Positions 48,174-57,145 of a DNA stretch of 64,000 nucleotides are shown here, in pieces (position 1 is the first letter of the stretch; each line of letters starts with the position of its first letter). Under the pieces are notes generated by a model. That model was not told the origin of the DNA. It saw only the letters and a program-made list of their open reading frames with translations, and did not search any database. The stretch lies in NCBI GenBank assembly GCA_016213325.1, contig JACRAY010000028.1, forward strand, positions 46,045 to 110,044. Direction: 5' to 3'. This stretch comes from Burkholderiales bacterium (GTDB lineage Bacteria > Pseudomonadota > Gammaproteobacteria > Burkholderiales > Burkholderiaceae_C). The position numbers and the translations under genes are program-made.

Positions 48174-48760
48174 TGACCCAGGAATCCGCCGCCAAGAAAG
48201 ACACCCAACGCCTGCAGCGAGCCATCGTCGATGGCCTGGAGGACGTGAAGGGCCAGGAGATCCAGGTCTTCAACACCGAGCACCTCTCGCCCCTGTTCGA
48301 AAGGGTCATCGTCGCCTCCGGCACGTCGAACCGGCAGACCAAGGCGCTCGCCTACAGCGTGATCGACGCCGTGCGTGAGGCGGGCTTCCCCAAGCCGCGC
48401 ATCGAAGGCGAGGAGAACGGCGAGTGGATCATCGTCGACTGCGGCGCGGCGGTGGCGCACATCATGCAGCCCGCTATCCGGCAGTACTACCACCTGGAAG
48501 AGATCTGGGGCGAGAAGCCGGTGCGGCTGCGCCTGGGTGCGCCCAAGCCGCAGGCGCAGGCTGCCAAGGCGCCCGCCAAAAAGGCCGCAACGCCTTCGCT
48601 CAGGCGCAGCAGTGCCGTGAAGACGGCCCAGCGCGAAGCGGCGCCCGCAAAGAAGAAGCCTGCGCCGAAGAAGGCCGCGCCTTCCAGGGCCGCCCCTGCG
48701 AAGAAGGCGGCGCCGGCCCGCAAGACCGCCGCCAAGAAGGCGCCTGCGCGCCGCAAGTGA
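48173..48760 (+). CDS. rsfS: Ribosomal silencing factor RsfS with basic C-terminal tail
   Basis: A 195-residue protein. The first about 120 residues are the RsfS (Iojap) domain ([47 protein letters not shown]), which binds L14 and blocks subunit joining in starvation. A Lys/Ala/Pro-rich tail of about 70 residues follows, similar in composition to histone-H1-like tails. E. coli RsfS is only about 105 residues. The stop overlaps the rlmH start (GTGA). Confidence 0.95.
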   Translation: MTQESAAKKDTQRLQRAIVDGLEDVKGQEIQVFNTEHLSPLFERVIVASGTSNRQTKALAYSVIDAVREAGFPKPRIEGEENGEWIIVDCGAAVAHIMQPAIRQYYHLEEIWGEKPVRLRLGAPKPQAQAAKAPAKKAATPSLRRSSAVKTAQREAAPAKKKPAPKKAAPSRAAPAKKAAPARKTAAKKAPARRK

Positions 48761-49224
48761 AGCTGCTCGTCGTCGCCGTGGGCCAGCGGGTCCCCGACTG
48801 GGCCCAGGCGGCATGGGACGACTATGCCAAGCGGTTCCCGCCCGAGCTGCGGCTGGAACTGAAAGCGGTGAAGACCGAGCCGCGCGCATCGAAGGCGGTG
48901 GCTGCGCTGCTGGCCGCCGAGCGCGAACGCATCGAGGCGGCCATCCCCAAATCGGCCCACGTGGTCGCGCTCGACGAACGCGGCACTGCGTTGACCACGA
49001 TGGCGCTCGCTGCGCGCCTGAAGCACTGGCAACTGGAAGCGCACGACGTCGCGCTGGTGATCGGCGGGCCCGACGGGCTGGACCCGGCGTTCCGGCAAGC
49101 CGCGCACGAACGCGTGCGGCTGTCGGACCTGACGCTGCCGCATGCGATGGTGCGGGTACTGCTGGCGGAGCAGCTCTATCGCGCCTGGTCGGTGAATGCG
49201 GGACACCCGTACCATCGCGAGTGA
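48757..49224 (+). CDS. rlmH: 23S rRNA pseudouridine-1915 N3-methyltransferase
   Basis: A 155-residue SPOUT methyltransferase, exactly the family length. It starts at a GTG ([14 protein letters not shown]). The SAM-binding knot shows [24 protein letters not shown] and the C-terminal [20 protein letters not shown]. It modifies helix 69 of 23S rRNA. It lies between rsfS and maf in the usual order. Confidence 0.98.
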   Translation: MKLLVVAVGQRVPDWAQAAWDDYAKRFPPELRLELKAVKTEPRASKAVAALLAAERERIEAAIPKSAHVVALDERGTALTTMALAARLKHWQLEAHDVALVIGGPDGLDPAFRQAAHERVRLSDLTLPHAMVRVLLAEQLYRAWSVNAGHPYHRE

Positions 49225-49821
49225 ATGTTCGTCTACCTCGCCTCGCAATCGCCCCGCCGCCGCCAGTTGCTGGAACAACTCGGCGTGCGCTTCGAACTCC
49301 TGCTGCCCGATGCGGGCGAAGACACGGAATCGATCGAGGAGGCGCTGCCCGGCGAAGCGCCGGCCACCTACGTGCGCCGCGTCACGCGCCTGAAGCTGGC
49401 CGCCGCCATCCAGCGCCTGCAAGACCGCGGGCTGCCCGATGCGCCGGTGCTGTGCTCGGACACCACCGTGGCGCTGGGCCGCACGATCTACGGCAAGCCG
49501 CTGGATGCGCGCGACGCCCGGCGCATGCTGCGCGAACTCTCGGGCCGCACGCATCGCGTGCTGACGGCCGTGGCGATCCAGCAGGGGCGCAAGCGCCGCG
49601 AGGCGCTGAGCGATTCGCGCGTCACTTTCGACCGCATGACGCCCGCCCAGGTCCGCCGTTACGTCGACAGCGCAGAGCCGATGGGCAAGGCCGGCGCGTA
49701 CGCGATACAAGGGGCGGCCGCCGCCTACATTTCACACATCAGCGGCAGTTATTCGGGCATCATGGGATTGCCCATGCACGAAACGGCGCAGTTGCTGCGC
49801 GCCTTCGGTTTCACCCCGTAA
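49225..49821 (+). CDS. Maf family nucleoside triphosphate pyrophosphatase (YhdE-like)
   Basis: A 198-residue enzyme starting right after the rlmH stop. It has LASQSPRRRQLLEQLG at the N-terminus, the catalytic Asp of CSDTTVALG, and KAGAYAIQG, which points to the dTTP/UTP-specific YhdE group rather than YceF. It removes non-canonical or excess nucleotides. It stands just before rng, as in many proteobacteria. Confidence 0.94.
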   Translation: MFVYLASQSPRRRQLLEQLGVRFELLLPDAGEDTESIEEALPGEAPATYVRRVTRLKLAAAIQRLQDRGLPDAPVLCSDTTVALGRTIYGKPLDARDARRMLRELSGRTHRVLTAVAIQQGRKRREALSDSRVTFDRMTPAQVRRYVDSAEPMGKAGAYAIQGAAAAYISHISGSYSGIMGLPMHETAQLLRAFGFTP

Positions 49822-49839
49822 GAAGAACCTGACGAGACA

Positions 49840-51318
49840 ATGCAGCAGGACATCCTGATCAACTGGTCGCCCCAGGAGACGCGTGTCGCCATCATCGAAA
49901 GCGGTGCCGTGCAGGAACTGCACGTGGAACGCACGCTCGAACGCGGGCTGGTCGGCAACGTCTACCTCGGCAAGGTGGCGCGCGTGCTGCCCGGCATGCA
50001 GTCGGCCTTCATCGACATCGGGCTCGAACGCGCGGCCTTCCTGCACGTGGCCGACGTCTGGCACCGGCAGGCCGACGGCGAGCCGCCGGCCGTGGCGCGC
50101 GCGGGCGGGCAGCCGCAGGTGCCCATCGAGAAGCAGGTGTTCGAGGGCCAGTCGCTCATGGTGCAGGTCATCAAGGACCCGATAGGCACCAAGGGCGCGC
50201 GGCTGTCCACGCAGATCAGCATCGCGGGGCGCCTGCTCGTCTTCCTGCCGCAGGACGACCACATCGGCATCTCGCAGAAGATCCCGTCGGACCAGCGCGA
50301 GTCGCTGCGCAAGCGCCTGACCGCGCTGGTGGGCGAGCCGGGCGGCGGCTTCATCCTGCGCACCAACGGCGAAGACGCGAGCGACCCCGAGCTGGCCGAA
50401 GACATCGCCTACCTGCGCAAGACCTGGTCGCGCATCCGCGAGTCGGCGCTGCGCCTGCCGCCGCCGTCGCTGCTGCACCAGGACCTGAACCTGCTGCAGC
50501 GCGTGCTGCGCGACCTGGTGACCGACGAGACGCAGTCGATCCGCATCGACTCGCGCGAGCAGTTCATGCTGCTGGAGCAGTTCGGCCAGGAATTCATGCC
50601 GTCCGCCGCCGCGCGGCTGCAACTGTACAAGGGCGAGCGTCCGATCTTCGACCTGTACTCGGTGGACGAGGAGATCCTGAAGGCGCTGGGCCGCCGGGTC
50701 GACCTGAAGTCCGGCGGCTACATAATCGTGGACCAGACCGAGGCGCTGACCACGGTGGACGTCAACACCGGCGGCTACGTGGGCGCCCGCAACTTCGACG
50801 ACACGATCTTCAAGACCAACCTGGAAGCCGCGCAGGCCATCGCGCGGCAACTGCGCCTGCGCAACCTGGGCGGCATCATCATCGTGGACTTCATCGACAT
50901 GCAGCGCGACGACCATCGCGACGCGGTGCTGGCCGAATTCCGCAAGCAGCTCGCGCGCGACCGCGTGAAGACCATGGCGGGCGGCTTCTCGCAACTCGGG
51001 CTGCTGGAGATGACACGCAAGCGCACCCGGGAGTCGCTGGCCCACATGTTGTGCGAACCGTGCGAAGCGTGCGTTGGCAAGGGCACGGTGCGCACGGCGC
51101 GCACGGTGGCCTACGACATCCTGCGCGAGATCCTGCGCGAAGCGCGGCAGTTCAACCCGCGCGAGTACCGCGTGGTGGCGGCGCCGAAGGTGATCGAACT
51201 GTTCCTCGACGAGGAGAGCCAGCACCTGGCCGGGCTGTCGGACTTCATCGGCAAGCCGATTTCGCTGCAGAGCGAAAGCGCGATGGGGCAGGAGCAGTAC
51301 GACATCGTCTTGTTGTGA
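49840..51318 (+). CDS. rng: Ribonuclease G
   Basis: A 492-residue endoribonuclease that matures 16S rRNA 5' ends and turns over mRNA. The S1 domain lies near residues 38-128 (GNVYLGKVARVLPGMQSAFI). The catalytic Asp residues are in TVDVNTGGYVG and IIVDFIDM. The zinc-link cysteines follow in CEPCEACVG. It lacks the long C-terminal scaffold of RNase E. It ends the yebC-rng run; a perfect palindrome follows. Confidence 0.97.
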   Translation: MQQDILINWSPQETRVAIIESGAVQELHVERTLERGLVGNVYLGKVARVLPGMQSAFIDIGLERAAFLHVADVWHRQADGEPPAVARAGGQPQVPIEKQVFEGQSLMVQVIKDPIGTKGARLSTQISIAGRLLVFLPQDDHIGISQKIPSDQRESLRKRLTALVGEPGGGFILRTNGEDASDPELAEDIAYLRKTWSRIRESALRLPPPSLLHQDLNLLQRVLRDLVTDETQSIRIDSREQFMLLEQFGQEFMPSAAARLQLYKGERPIFDLYSVDEEILKALGRRVDLKSGGYIIVDQTEALTTVDVNTGGYVGARNFDDTIFKTNLEAAQAIARQLRLRNLGGIIIVDFIDMQRDDHRDAVLAEFRKQLARDRVKTMAGGFSQLGLLEMTRKRTRESLAHMLCEPCEACVGKGTVRTARTVAYDILREILREARQFNPREYRVVAAPKVIELFLDEESQHLAGLSDFIGKPISLQSESAMGQEQYDIVLL

Positions 51319-51335
51319 CGCGCGTCGTGGTTCCT

Positions 51336-51364
51336 CGTAGGCTGGGGTAACACCCCAGCCTACG
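51336..51364. repeat. Intergenic palindrome, copy 1 (13-bp stem)
   Basis: CGTAGGCTGGGGT, a 3-nt spacer AAC and ACCCCAGCCTACG form a perfect 13-bp hairpin between rng and the convergent heptosyltransferase gene. It shares its core GCTGGGGT-N3-ACCCCAGC with a second copy at 59759-59777. No U-run follows, so it is more like a REP-type element than a simple terminator. Confidence 0.65.
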
Positions 51365-51375
51365 TGCTACAGCTC

Positions 51376-52449
51376 TCACCGCGCCAACAAAGCCAGCGCC
51401 GCCTGCGCCACCCGCTCCGGCTTGATGTCGGGCAAGCAATCCGCCCGGCTCTGCCGGCGATCCTCGCACCCCGCCTTGCCGCACGGCACGCAAGGCAGGC
51501 TCGACTGCAGGATGGTCACGCGGCCCACCGACTGGCTGGGCGCGCGGCGCTCGAACTTCACCACCTGCGTCGAACGCGACGGCCACGGCGCCCAGCGCTG
51601 CGGGTTGGTCGGCCCAAAGATCACCAGCACCTGCGTGCCGCAGGCCGCGGCCAGGTGCGACACGGACGTGTCCGGCCCCACATACAGCGCCGCCCCCTGC
51701 AGCAGCGTCGTGAGCTGGTTGAAATTCAACAGGCCCGCATCGACCAGCAGGTCGTCGGCTGCGGCGCCTTCCATCCCGGCGACGCAGGCGCGGTCGTTGT
51801 CCGCCGGCCCTCCCGTCAGCACGACCTGCCGGCCGGCCGCAGCCAGCCGCGCGGCCAGCTCGCGAAAATGCGCCAGCGGCCACTGCTTGTAGGGGAACAT
51901 CGACGGCGTGTGCATCACCACGTAGCCGTGGGCAAGCCGCTCGCGCAACGCCAGGGGCAGGGGTTCACCGAGCGGCGCAACGAGCCGCGTGTCGAAGTCC
52001 TGTCCCGGCGGCTGCCACGGCGCCAGCAGGCCCAGCTTCTCGGTGATCACGTGCTGCCCGCCCAGGTCCCCCGCCGCCCGGACCGCGTGCGACAGCACCA
52101 GCCGTTTCCACCAGTTGCTGCTGCTTTGCGCCGGCAGGATGCCCGTGCGCCGCGGCGCCGCGACCAGCCCCAGCAGGTGTGCGCGGTCACCGGGGTCGGC
52201 CACCAGCGCCAGGTCGTAGCGCCGCCATAAGCGGCGAATGAGCTTCAGCTTGTCGAGCAGGCTCTCCCCATGCGGGATGCCCAGCAACTGCCGCACGTCG
52301 GGGTTGCCCGACAGCATGCCCAGCGTCCCGTCGAATCCCAGCACGTCGATGGCCGCGCCGGGCCAAAGCTTGCGCGCCTCGTGCACCAGCGGAGTGGTGA
52401 GCAGCACGTCGCCGATCTGGCGGGTGACGACGACCAGGACGGAACGCAT
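51376..52449 (-). CDS. Glycosyltransferase family 9 (heptosyltransferase-like)
   Basis: A 357-residue GT-B enzyme of the WaaC/WaaF/WaaQ type. It begins LVVVTRQIGDVLLTTPLVHE and has VVLTGGPADNDRACVA and the donor-binding ALYVGPDTSVSHLAAACG. It would add a heptose or similar sugar to the LPS inner core. Cys-rich IKPERVAQ-preceding residues (CVPCGKAGCEDRR) are typical of WaaQ-like members. It follows the O-antigen ligase gene by 6 bp. Confidence 0.88.
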   Translation of the reverse strand: MRSVLVVVTRQIGDVLLTTPLVHEARKLWPGAAIDVLGFDGTLGMLSGNPDVRQLLGIPHGESLLDKLKLIRRLWRRYDLALVADPGDRAHLLGLVAAPRRTGILPAQSSSNWWKRLVLSHAVRAAGDLGGQHVITEKLGLLAPWQPPGQDFDTRLVAPLGEPLPLALRERLAHGYVVMHTPSMFPYKQWPLAHFRELAARLAAAGRQVVLTGGPADNDRACVAGMEGAAADDLLVDAGLLNFNQLTTLLQGAALYVGPDTSVSHLAAACGTQVLVIFGPTNPQRWAPWPSRSTQVVKFERRAPSQSVGRVTILQSSLPCVPCGKAGCEDRRQSRADCLPDIKPERVAQAALALLAR

Positions 52450-52455
52450 CGCGCG

Positions 52456-53679
52456 TCAGTGGTGGTCGTGCCGCGCCAGCAGCCACGCCAGCAGGGCGGC
52501 GTGGAAGTGCCCGCCCGCGAAGTCGAGCAGCAGCGAGTTGACCACGCAGCCCGCCGCGAAGGCGAGCGTCACGCAGGCCAGCATCGGCGGCCACGGCCCG
52601 GTGGCCGAGCGTTCCCGCCAGGCCGCGTGCAGTGGCAAGCCGAGCCACGCGAGGAACAGCGCGAGCGCCAGCACGCCGCCGGCGCCCAGCTGCATGAGGT
52701 ATTCGTTGTGGGGGTTGTCCGCGTGCATCCAGTGCTCGTCGCGGCCCGGGCGCGCCGCCGCCGCCTCGTACGCCTGCCGGTAACCGGCCCAGCCGGTGCC
52801 GAGCAACGCGTTGTTGCGCGCCACGTCGATGGCGTTGCGCCACACCTGGATGCGGTAGCCGGTGGAACTGGCCGCCACCGTGCCCTGCCGGTCGGCCTGC
52901 GTGGCGACCATCGTCTCGGTCAGGCGGTCGCGCACGGCCGGTGACAGCAGCGCGATGCACGCCGAGGCCAGCAGCACCAGCAGGGCGGCCAGCACGCGCT
53001 GCCGCGGCGGCGCGGCCCGCCAGGCGATCAGCCCGGTCATCAGCAGCGCGAGCACGTGGCCCGTGCGGCCGTCGGCGAAGAAGATGGCGGTGGCCAGCAG
53101 GAACAGCGCACCCCCGCGCGCCATCCAGCGGCGCCGCTGCGGCATGTCGCGCGCCAGCTCGAACAGCAGGAAGGCCACCACCGGGAACACCAGTCCGCCC
53201 GAGATGCGCCGGCTTTCCAGCCACGGCGCGACCGCAGGCGCCCACTGCACCATCCAATGCGCGCCGGCATAGGCAAAGGTACCCAGCAGCAGCCCGCGCC
53301 ACAACGCGTCGGGCATGCGCGCCAGCCGCAGCAGGCACCACAGCAGCGGCACCATCACCAGCTCGTGGTAACGGTTCAGCGCCGCCAGCTTGGCCGCGAG
53401 CGGATGCGACTCGCCCAGGGTGCGAAGCGCGATCCAGGCCAGCAGGACGAGCCCGGCAGCCATCACCGGCTGGCGCCACGGCGCCAGCCGCCACACACGA
53501 ACCGGCGCGCAGCAAGCCAGCAGCAGCAGTGCGAACAGGGCTACTGCGGTGCCCGCCACCGAGAACGGCAGGAAGAACCCGAGCGCGGCCAGCGAGAAGG
53601 CCAGCGTGCGCTGGAACACCTCTTCCCCGCGGGCTGCGAGCGGTACTGCGTCCGGTGCGAATGGATCGATGGCGCTCAC
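52456..53679 (-). CDS. O-antigen ligase family protein
   Basis: A 407-residue membrane protein with about ten helices and a large periplasmic loop. The Wzy_C/WaaL motif DNPHNEYLMQLGAGGV is near residue 330, and a basic residue cluster lies before it. WaaL joins O-antigen to lipid A-core in the periplasm; a Wzy polymerase is a less likely alternative. The start is a GTG overlapping the msbA stop (GTGA), so it is coupled to the lipid A flippase. Confidence 0.85.
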   Translation of the reverse strand: MSAIDPFAPDAVPLAARGEEVFQRTLAFSLAALGFFLPFSVAGTAVALFALLLLACCAPVRVWRLAPWRQPVMAAGLVLLAWIALRTLGESHPLAAKLAALNRYHELVMVPLLWCLLRLARMPDALWRGLLLGTFAYAGAHWMVQWAPAVAPWLESRRISGGLVFPVVAFLLFELARDMPQRRRWMARGGALFLLATAIFFADGRTGHVLALLMTGLIAWRAAPPRQRVLAALLVLLASACIALLSPAVRDRLTETMVATQADRQGTVAASSTGYRIQVWRNAIDVARNNALLGTGWAGYRQAYEAAAARPGRDEHWMHADNPHNEYLMQLGAGGVLALALFLAWLGLPLHAAWRERSATGPWPPMLACVTLAFAAGCVVNSLLLDFAGGHFHAALLAWLLARHDHH

Positions 53680-55460
53680 GAGGGTTCGGCCTCCAGCCCG
53701 GCCAGCGCCCGCAGGCGGGCATACAGGCCGCCGCGGCCCAGCAGGTCTACGTGCGAGCCCAGCTCGGCCAGCCGGCCGTGGTCCAGCACCGCCACGCGGT
53801 CGGCGTGCTCGATGGTGGACAGCCGGTGCGCGATGACCAGCGTGGTCCGCCCGGCCATCAGGCGGCGCAGCGCTTCCTGCACCATGCGCTCGGACTCGGT
53901 GTCCAGCGCCGAAGTCGCTTCGTCCAGGATCAGGATGGGCGCGTCCTTGTACAGCGCGCGCGCGATCGCGAGGCGCTGGCGCTGGCCGCCCGAAAGCGTG
54001 GCGGCGTTGTGCCCGACCACCGTGTCCATGCCCTTGGGCAGCTGTTCGACCACCGAGGCGAGGTTGGCCGCTTCCAGCGCCCTTTCGACGCGGCCGCGGT
54101 CGATGTCCGCGCCCAGGGCCACGTTGGCGGCCAGCGTGTCGTTGAACATCACCACGTCCTGGCTGACCATGGCGAACTGGCGCCGCAGCGCCCGCAGGTC
54201 CCAGTCCTGCAGCGGCACGCCGTCCAGCAGCAGCGTGCCGCCGTCGGGCAGCACGAAGCGCGGCAGCAGGTTGGCCAGCGTGGTCTTGCCCGAGCCCGAC
54301 GGCCCCACGAGCGCGAGCGACTCGCCGGGGTGCACTTCGAGCGTCAAGCCGTCCAGTGCGCGCCTGGAAGCGCCCGGGTACTGCACCACCACGTCGCGCA
54401 GTTCCAGGTGGCCGCGCGCGCGGCCCGGGTCGTGGCTGCCGCCCGTTTCGGCCGGGGTGTGCTCGACCAGGTCGAGCGAGCGCTCGATGGCGGCCAGTCC
54501 CCGGGCGATCGGGCTGGTGACTTCGGACAGCCGCTTCACCGGCGCGATCAGCATCAGCATGGCCGTGACGAACGACGCGAAGCCGCCCACCGTCATGCGG
54601 TCGCCCGACGACTGCCACAGGGCCAGCACGATCACGAACGACAGCGCGCAGGCCGCCAGCATGTGCATGGTGGGCGTGATCAGCGCTTGCGCCACGGCGG
54701 ACTTCATGGCCAGCCGGCGCAGCGACTGGCTCAGGACTTCGAAGCGCGACGCCTGCGCCGCCTGCGCCTCGTGCAGCCGCACGATGCGGTTGGCCAGCAC
54801 GTTCTCTTCGACTGAATAGGCCAGCTCGATGGTGGCGGCCTGGCTGCTGCGCGCCAGCCCGTACAGCCGGCGCGACGCCGTGCGCATCAGCCACGCGACC
54901 GCCGGCGCCATCAGGCCGACCACCAGCGTCAGCTGCCAGTTCAGGAACAGCAGGTAGCCGAGCAGGGCGACCAGCGCGAGGCTGTCCTTCACCAGCGCGG
55001 TGAGGGCGTTCACCAGCAGGGTGAAACCCATCTGCACTTCCTGCACGATGCCGTTGGCGAGCGAACTGGCCGACTCGCGCGTGAAGAGGTCCATGCGGCC
55101 GTCCAGCAGCCGGCCGAACAGGGCGCGCCTGAGCGACGCCATGCCCTCGTTGGCGATCTTCGCCAGCGCCACGTCGGCGATGAAGCCCGACACGCCGCGC
55201 ACGGCGAACAGCCCCAGCAAGGCCGCCGGCACCATCCACAGCGCCACCGACCCGCGCGTGAAGCCGCTATCGAGCAGCGGCTTCAGCAGCGCCGGCACGG
55301 CGGGCTCGGTCGCCGCGCCGACCACGGTGGCGAGCAGCACCACGCCCCAATAGCGGCGCACGTGCCGGATGTACGGGAACACCCGGCGGATGCGCTCGAT
55401 GAGGCTGGAAGGAGGCGGTGCAGGAGCAGGCGCGGCAGCGCCTGCGGCGTTCTCAGGCAC
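53676..55460 (-). CDS. msbA: Lipid A export ATP-binding/permease MsbA
   Basis: A 594-residue ABC half-transporter with six membrane helices in the first 330 residues. The nucleotide-binding domain shows Walker A GPSGSGKTTL, the signature LSGGQRQRL and Walker B ILILDEATSALD. It flips lipid A-core across the inner membrane. Its position before a WaaL-type ligase and a GT9 gene supports the MsbA assignment. It is divergent from the GT2 gene. Confidence 0.93.
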   Translation of the reverse strand: MPENAAGAAAPAPAPPPSSLIERIRRVFPYIRHVRRYWGVVLLATVVGAATEPAVPALLKPLLDSGFTRGSVALWMVPAALLGLFAVRGVSGFIADVALAKIANEGMASLRRALFGRLLDGRMDLFTRESASSLANGIVQEVQMGFTLLVNALTALVKDSLALVALLGYLLFLNWQLTLVVGLMAPAVAWLMRTASRRLYGLARSSQAATIELAYSVEENVLANRIVRLHEAQAAQASRFEVLSQSLRRLAMKSAVAQALITPTMHMLAACALSFVIVLALWQSSGDRMTVGGFASFVTAMLMLIAPVKRLSEVTSPIARGLAAIERSLDLVEHTPAETGGSHDPGRARGHLELRDVVVQYPGASRRALDGLTLEVHPGESLALVGPSGSGKTTLANLLPRFVLPDGGTLLLDGVPLQDWDLRALRRQFAMVSQDVVMFNDTLAANVALGADIDRGRVERALEAANLASVVEQLPKGMDTVVGHNAATLSGGQRQRLAIARALYKDAPILILDEATSALDTESERMVQEALRRLMAGRTTLVIAHRLSTIEHADRVAVLDHGRLAELGSHVDLLGRGGLYARLRALAGLEAEPS

Positions 55461-55489
55461 GGCGCAGGGCGCGGGTATGATCGCGATTC

Positions 55490-56275
55490 ATGCGTGGATT
55501 ATCCAGCGAATCCGGAACGCCTCCGGAGACTGCGGCCCTCAGCGCCATCCTCATCACGCGCAACGAAGAAGCCAACATCCGCGACTGCCTCGCGGCGCTC
55601 GCGTTCGCCCGCGAGATCGTGGTGGTGGATTGCGGCAGCACGGATGCGACCGTGGAGCTTGCGCGCTCGGAGGGCGCGCGCGTGGTGGTCACCCCCGACT
55701 GGCCCGGCTTCGGCCCGCAGAAGAACCGCGCGCTGGACGAGGCGACCCAGCCCTGGGTGCTGGCGATCGACGCCGACGAACGAGTCACGCCCGCCCTGCG
55801 CGACGAGATCGTCGCCGTGGTCAACGCCGGCGTGGGCGACGCCTGGGACATGCCGCGCCGCTCCAGCTACTGCGGCCAATACATCGCCCATTCGGGCTGG
55901 TACCCCGACCGCGTCACCCGCCTGTTCCGTCGCGGCACTGCGCGCTTCACCGACGACCTGGTGCACGAAAGGCTGGCCACGCGCGAGCCGCCCATGCACC
56001 TGCGCAGCGACCTGCTGCACGAGAGCTTCAGCGGGCTGGAGCAGGTCATCGACAAGATGAACCGCTACTCGAGCGCCGGCGCAGCGCGGATGCAAGCGGA
56101 GGGCCGCGGCGCCTCGGTGGCCGGGGCCGCCCTGCGCGGCCTGTGGGCCTTCATCCGCACCTACCTGCTGAAACTGGGCTTCCTGGACGGCCGCATGGGC
56201 TTCGTGCTGGCCGTCTCCAATGCCGAGGGCACCTACTACCGGTACCTGAAGCTGTGGCTCGCGCGCCGCCGATGA
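55490..56275 (+). CDS. Glycosyltransferase family 2, LPS core type (WaaE/KdtX-like)
   Basis: A 261-residue GT-A enzyme. Its features are SAILITRNEEANIRDCLAAL, the acceptor loop VVVDCGSTDATVELAR, the DxD-type AIDADERVTP, and a Cys/Trp-rich C-terminus (SGWYPDRVTRLFRRG) seen in the lgtF/waaE group that glucosylates the inner core. It is divergent from msbA and overlaps the next GT2 gene (ATGA). Confidence 0.9.
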   Translation: MRGLSSESGTPPETAALSAILITRNEEANIRDCLAALAFAREIVVVDCGSTDATVELARSEGARVVVTPDWPGFGPQKNRALDEATQPWVLAIDADERVTPALRDEIVAVVNAGVGDAWDMPRRSSYCGQYIAHSGWYPDRVTRLFRRGTARFTDDLVHERLATREPPMHLRSDLLHESFSGLEQVIDKMNRYSSAGAARMQAEGRGASVAGAALRGLWAFIRTYLLKLGFLDGRMGFVLAVSNAEGTYYRYLKLWLARRR

Positions 56276-57114
56276 AAACCGCTTTCGTCGTCCTCACCTA
56301 CAACCGGGTCGCCGCGCTGCTGCCGGTGTTGCGCGCGCTGGCGGCGCAATGCGGCAAGAAGCACGAAGTGCTGGTGGCCGACGACGGCTCCAGCCCGGCC
56401 CACGTGCGGCGCCTGCAGGATGAGCTGCCGCGCTTCGGCTGCCGGGTACGCCACGTCTGGCACCCGGACGTGGGCTTCACGGCGGCGCGTGCCCGCAACC
56501 TGGCGGCGGCGAGGTCCGAGGCGGACTACCTTGTTTTCCTGGATGGGGATTGCGTTCCGGCCCCAGGATTTGTACAAATGCACCGGCGGCTGGCCGAAAC
56601 CGGGTGTTTCGTCAACGGCAGCCGGGTGATGCTGTCGCGGCGCCTCAGCCAGCAGGCCGAAACGGGGCACCTGGACCTGGCGAAGCTGGGTGCCGGGGCA
56701 TGGCTGCGGTTGCGTTTGGGTGGAGACGTTAACAAACTGACGCACCTGGTTCACTGGCCGGGTGCACCGGGTCGGGTAGAAACGCGTTTTCGCTGGAAAG
56801 GCATCCGCAGCTGCAATTTCGGCCTGTGGCGCCGTGACTTCGAGGCTGTGAACGGATTCGATGAGGGTTTTTCGGGCTGGGGACACGAGGATGCCGACCT
56901 GGTGCTGCGGCTGCACCACCAGGGACTCAAGCGCAAGAACGGCTTCTGCGCGACCGAGGTGTTTCACCTGTGGCACCCCGAGTCGGACCGCGGCCGCGAA
57001 AGCGACAATCGCGAACGCGTCATGGCGCGCATGAAAACGGGCATCATCCGCTCGGGGAAGGGCCTGGACGAAGCGCGCCCGGCGCGCGAAGCGGTGGTGA
57101 CGGAACTGAACTGA
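56272..57114 (+). CDS. Glycosyltransferase family 2 with galactosyltransferase-like C-terminus
   Basis: A 280-residue GT-A enzyme. Seen are AFVVLTYNRVAALLPVLRAL, VADDGSSPAHVRRL, the DxD region FLDGDCVPAPGF, and the C-terminal GWGHEDADLVLRLHHQG typical of N-terminal GT2/galactosyltransferase-C proteins. It would extend the LPS core or O-antigen. It is translationally coupled to the preceding WaaE-like gene. tolB follows 31 bp downstream. Confidence 0.88.
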   Translation: MKTAFVVLTYNRVAALLPVLRALAAQCGKKHEVLVADDGSSPAHVRRLQDELPRFGCRVRHVWHPDVGFTAARARNLAAARSEADYLVFLDGDCVPAPGFVQMHRRLAETGCFVNGSRVMLSRRLSQQAETGHLDLAKLGAGAWLRLRLGGDVNKLTHLVHWPGAPGRVETRFRWKGIRSCNFGLWRRDFEAVNGFDEGFSGWGHEDADLVLRLHHQGLKRKNGFCATEVFHLWHPESDRGRESDNRERVMARMKTGIIRSGKGLDEARPAREAVVTELN

Positions 57115-57145
57115 ACGCAACGAAAGCGAGCGAGAAACAAACCCC

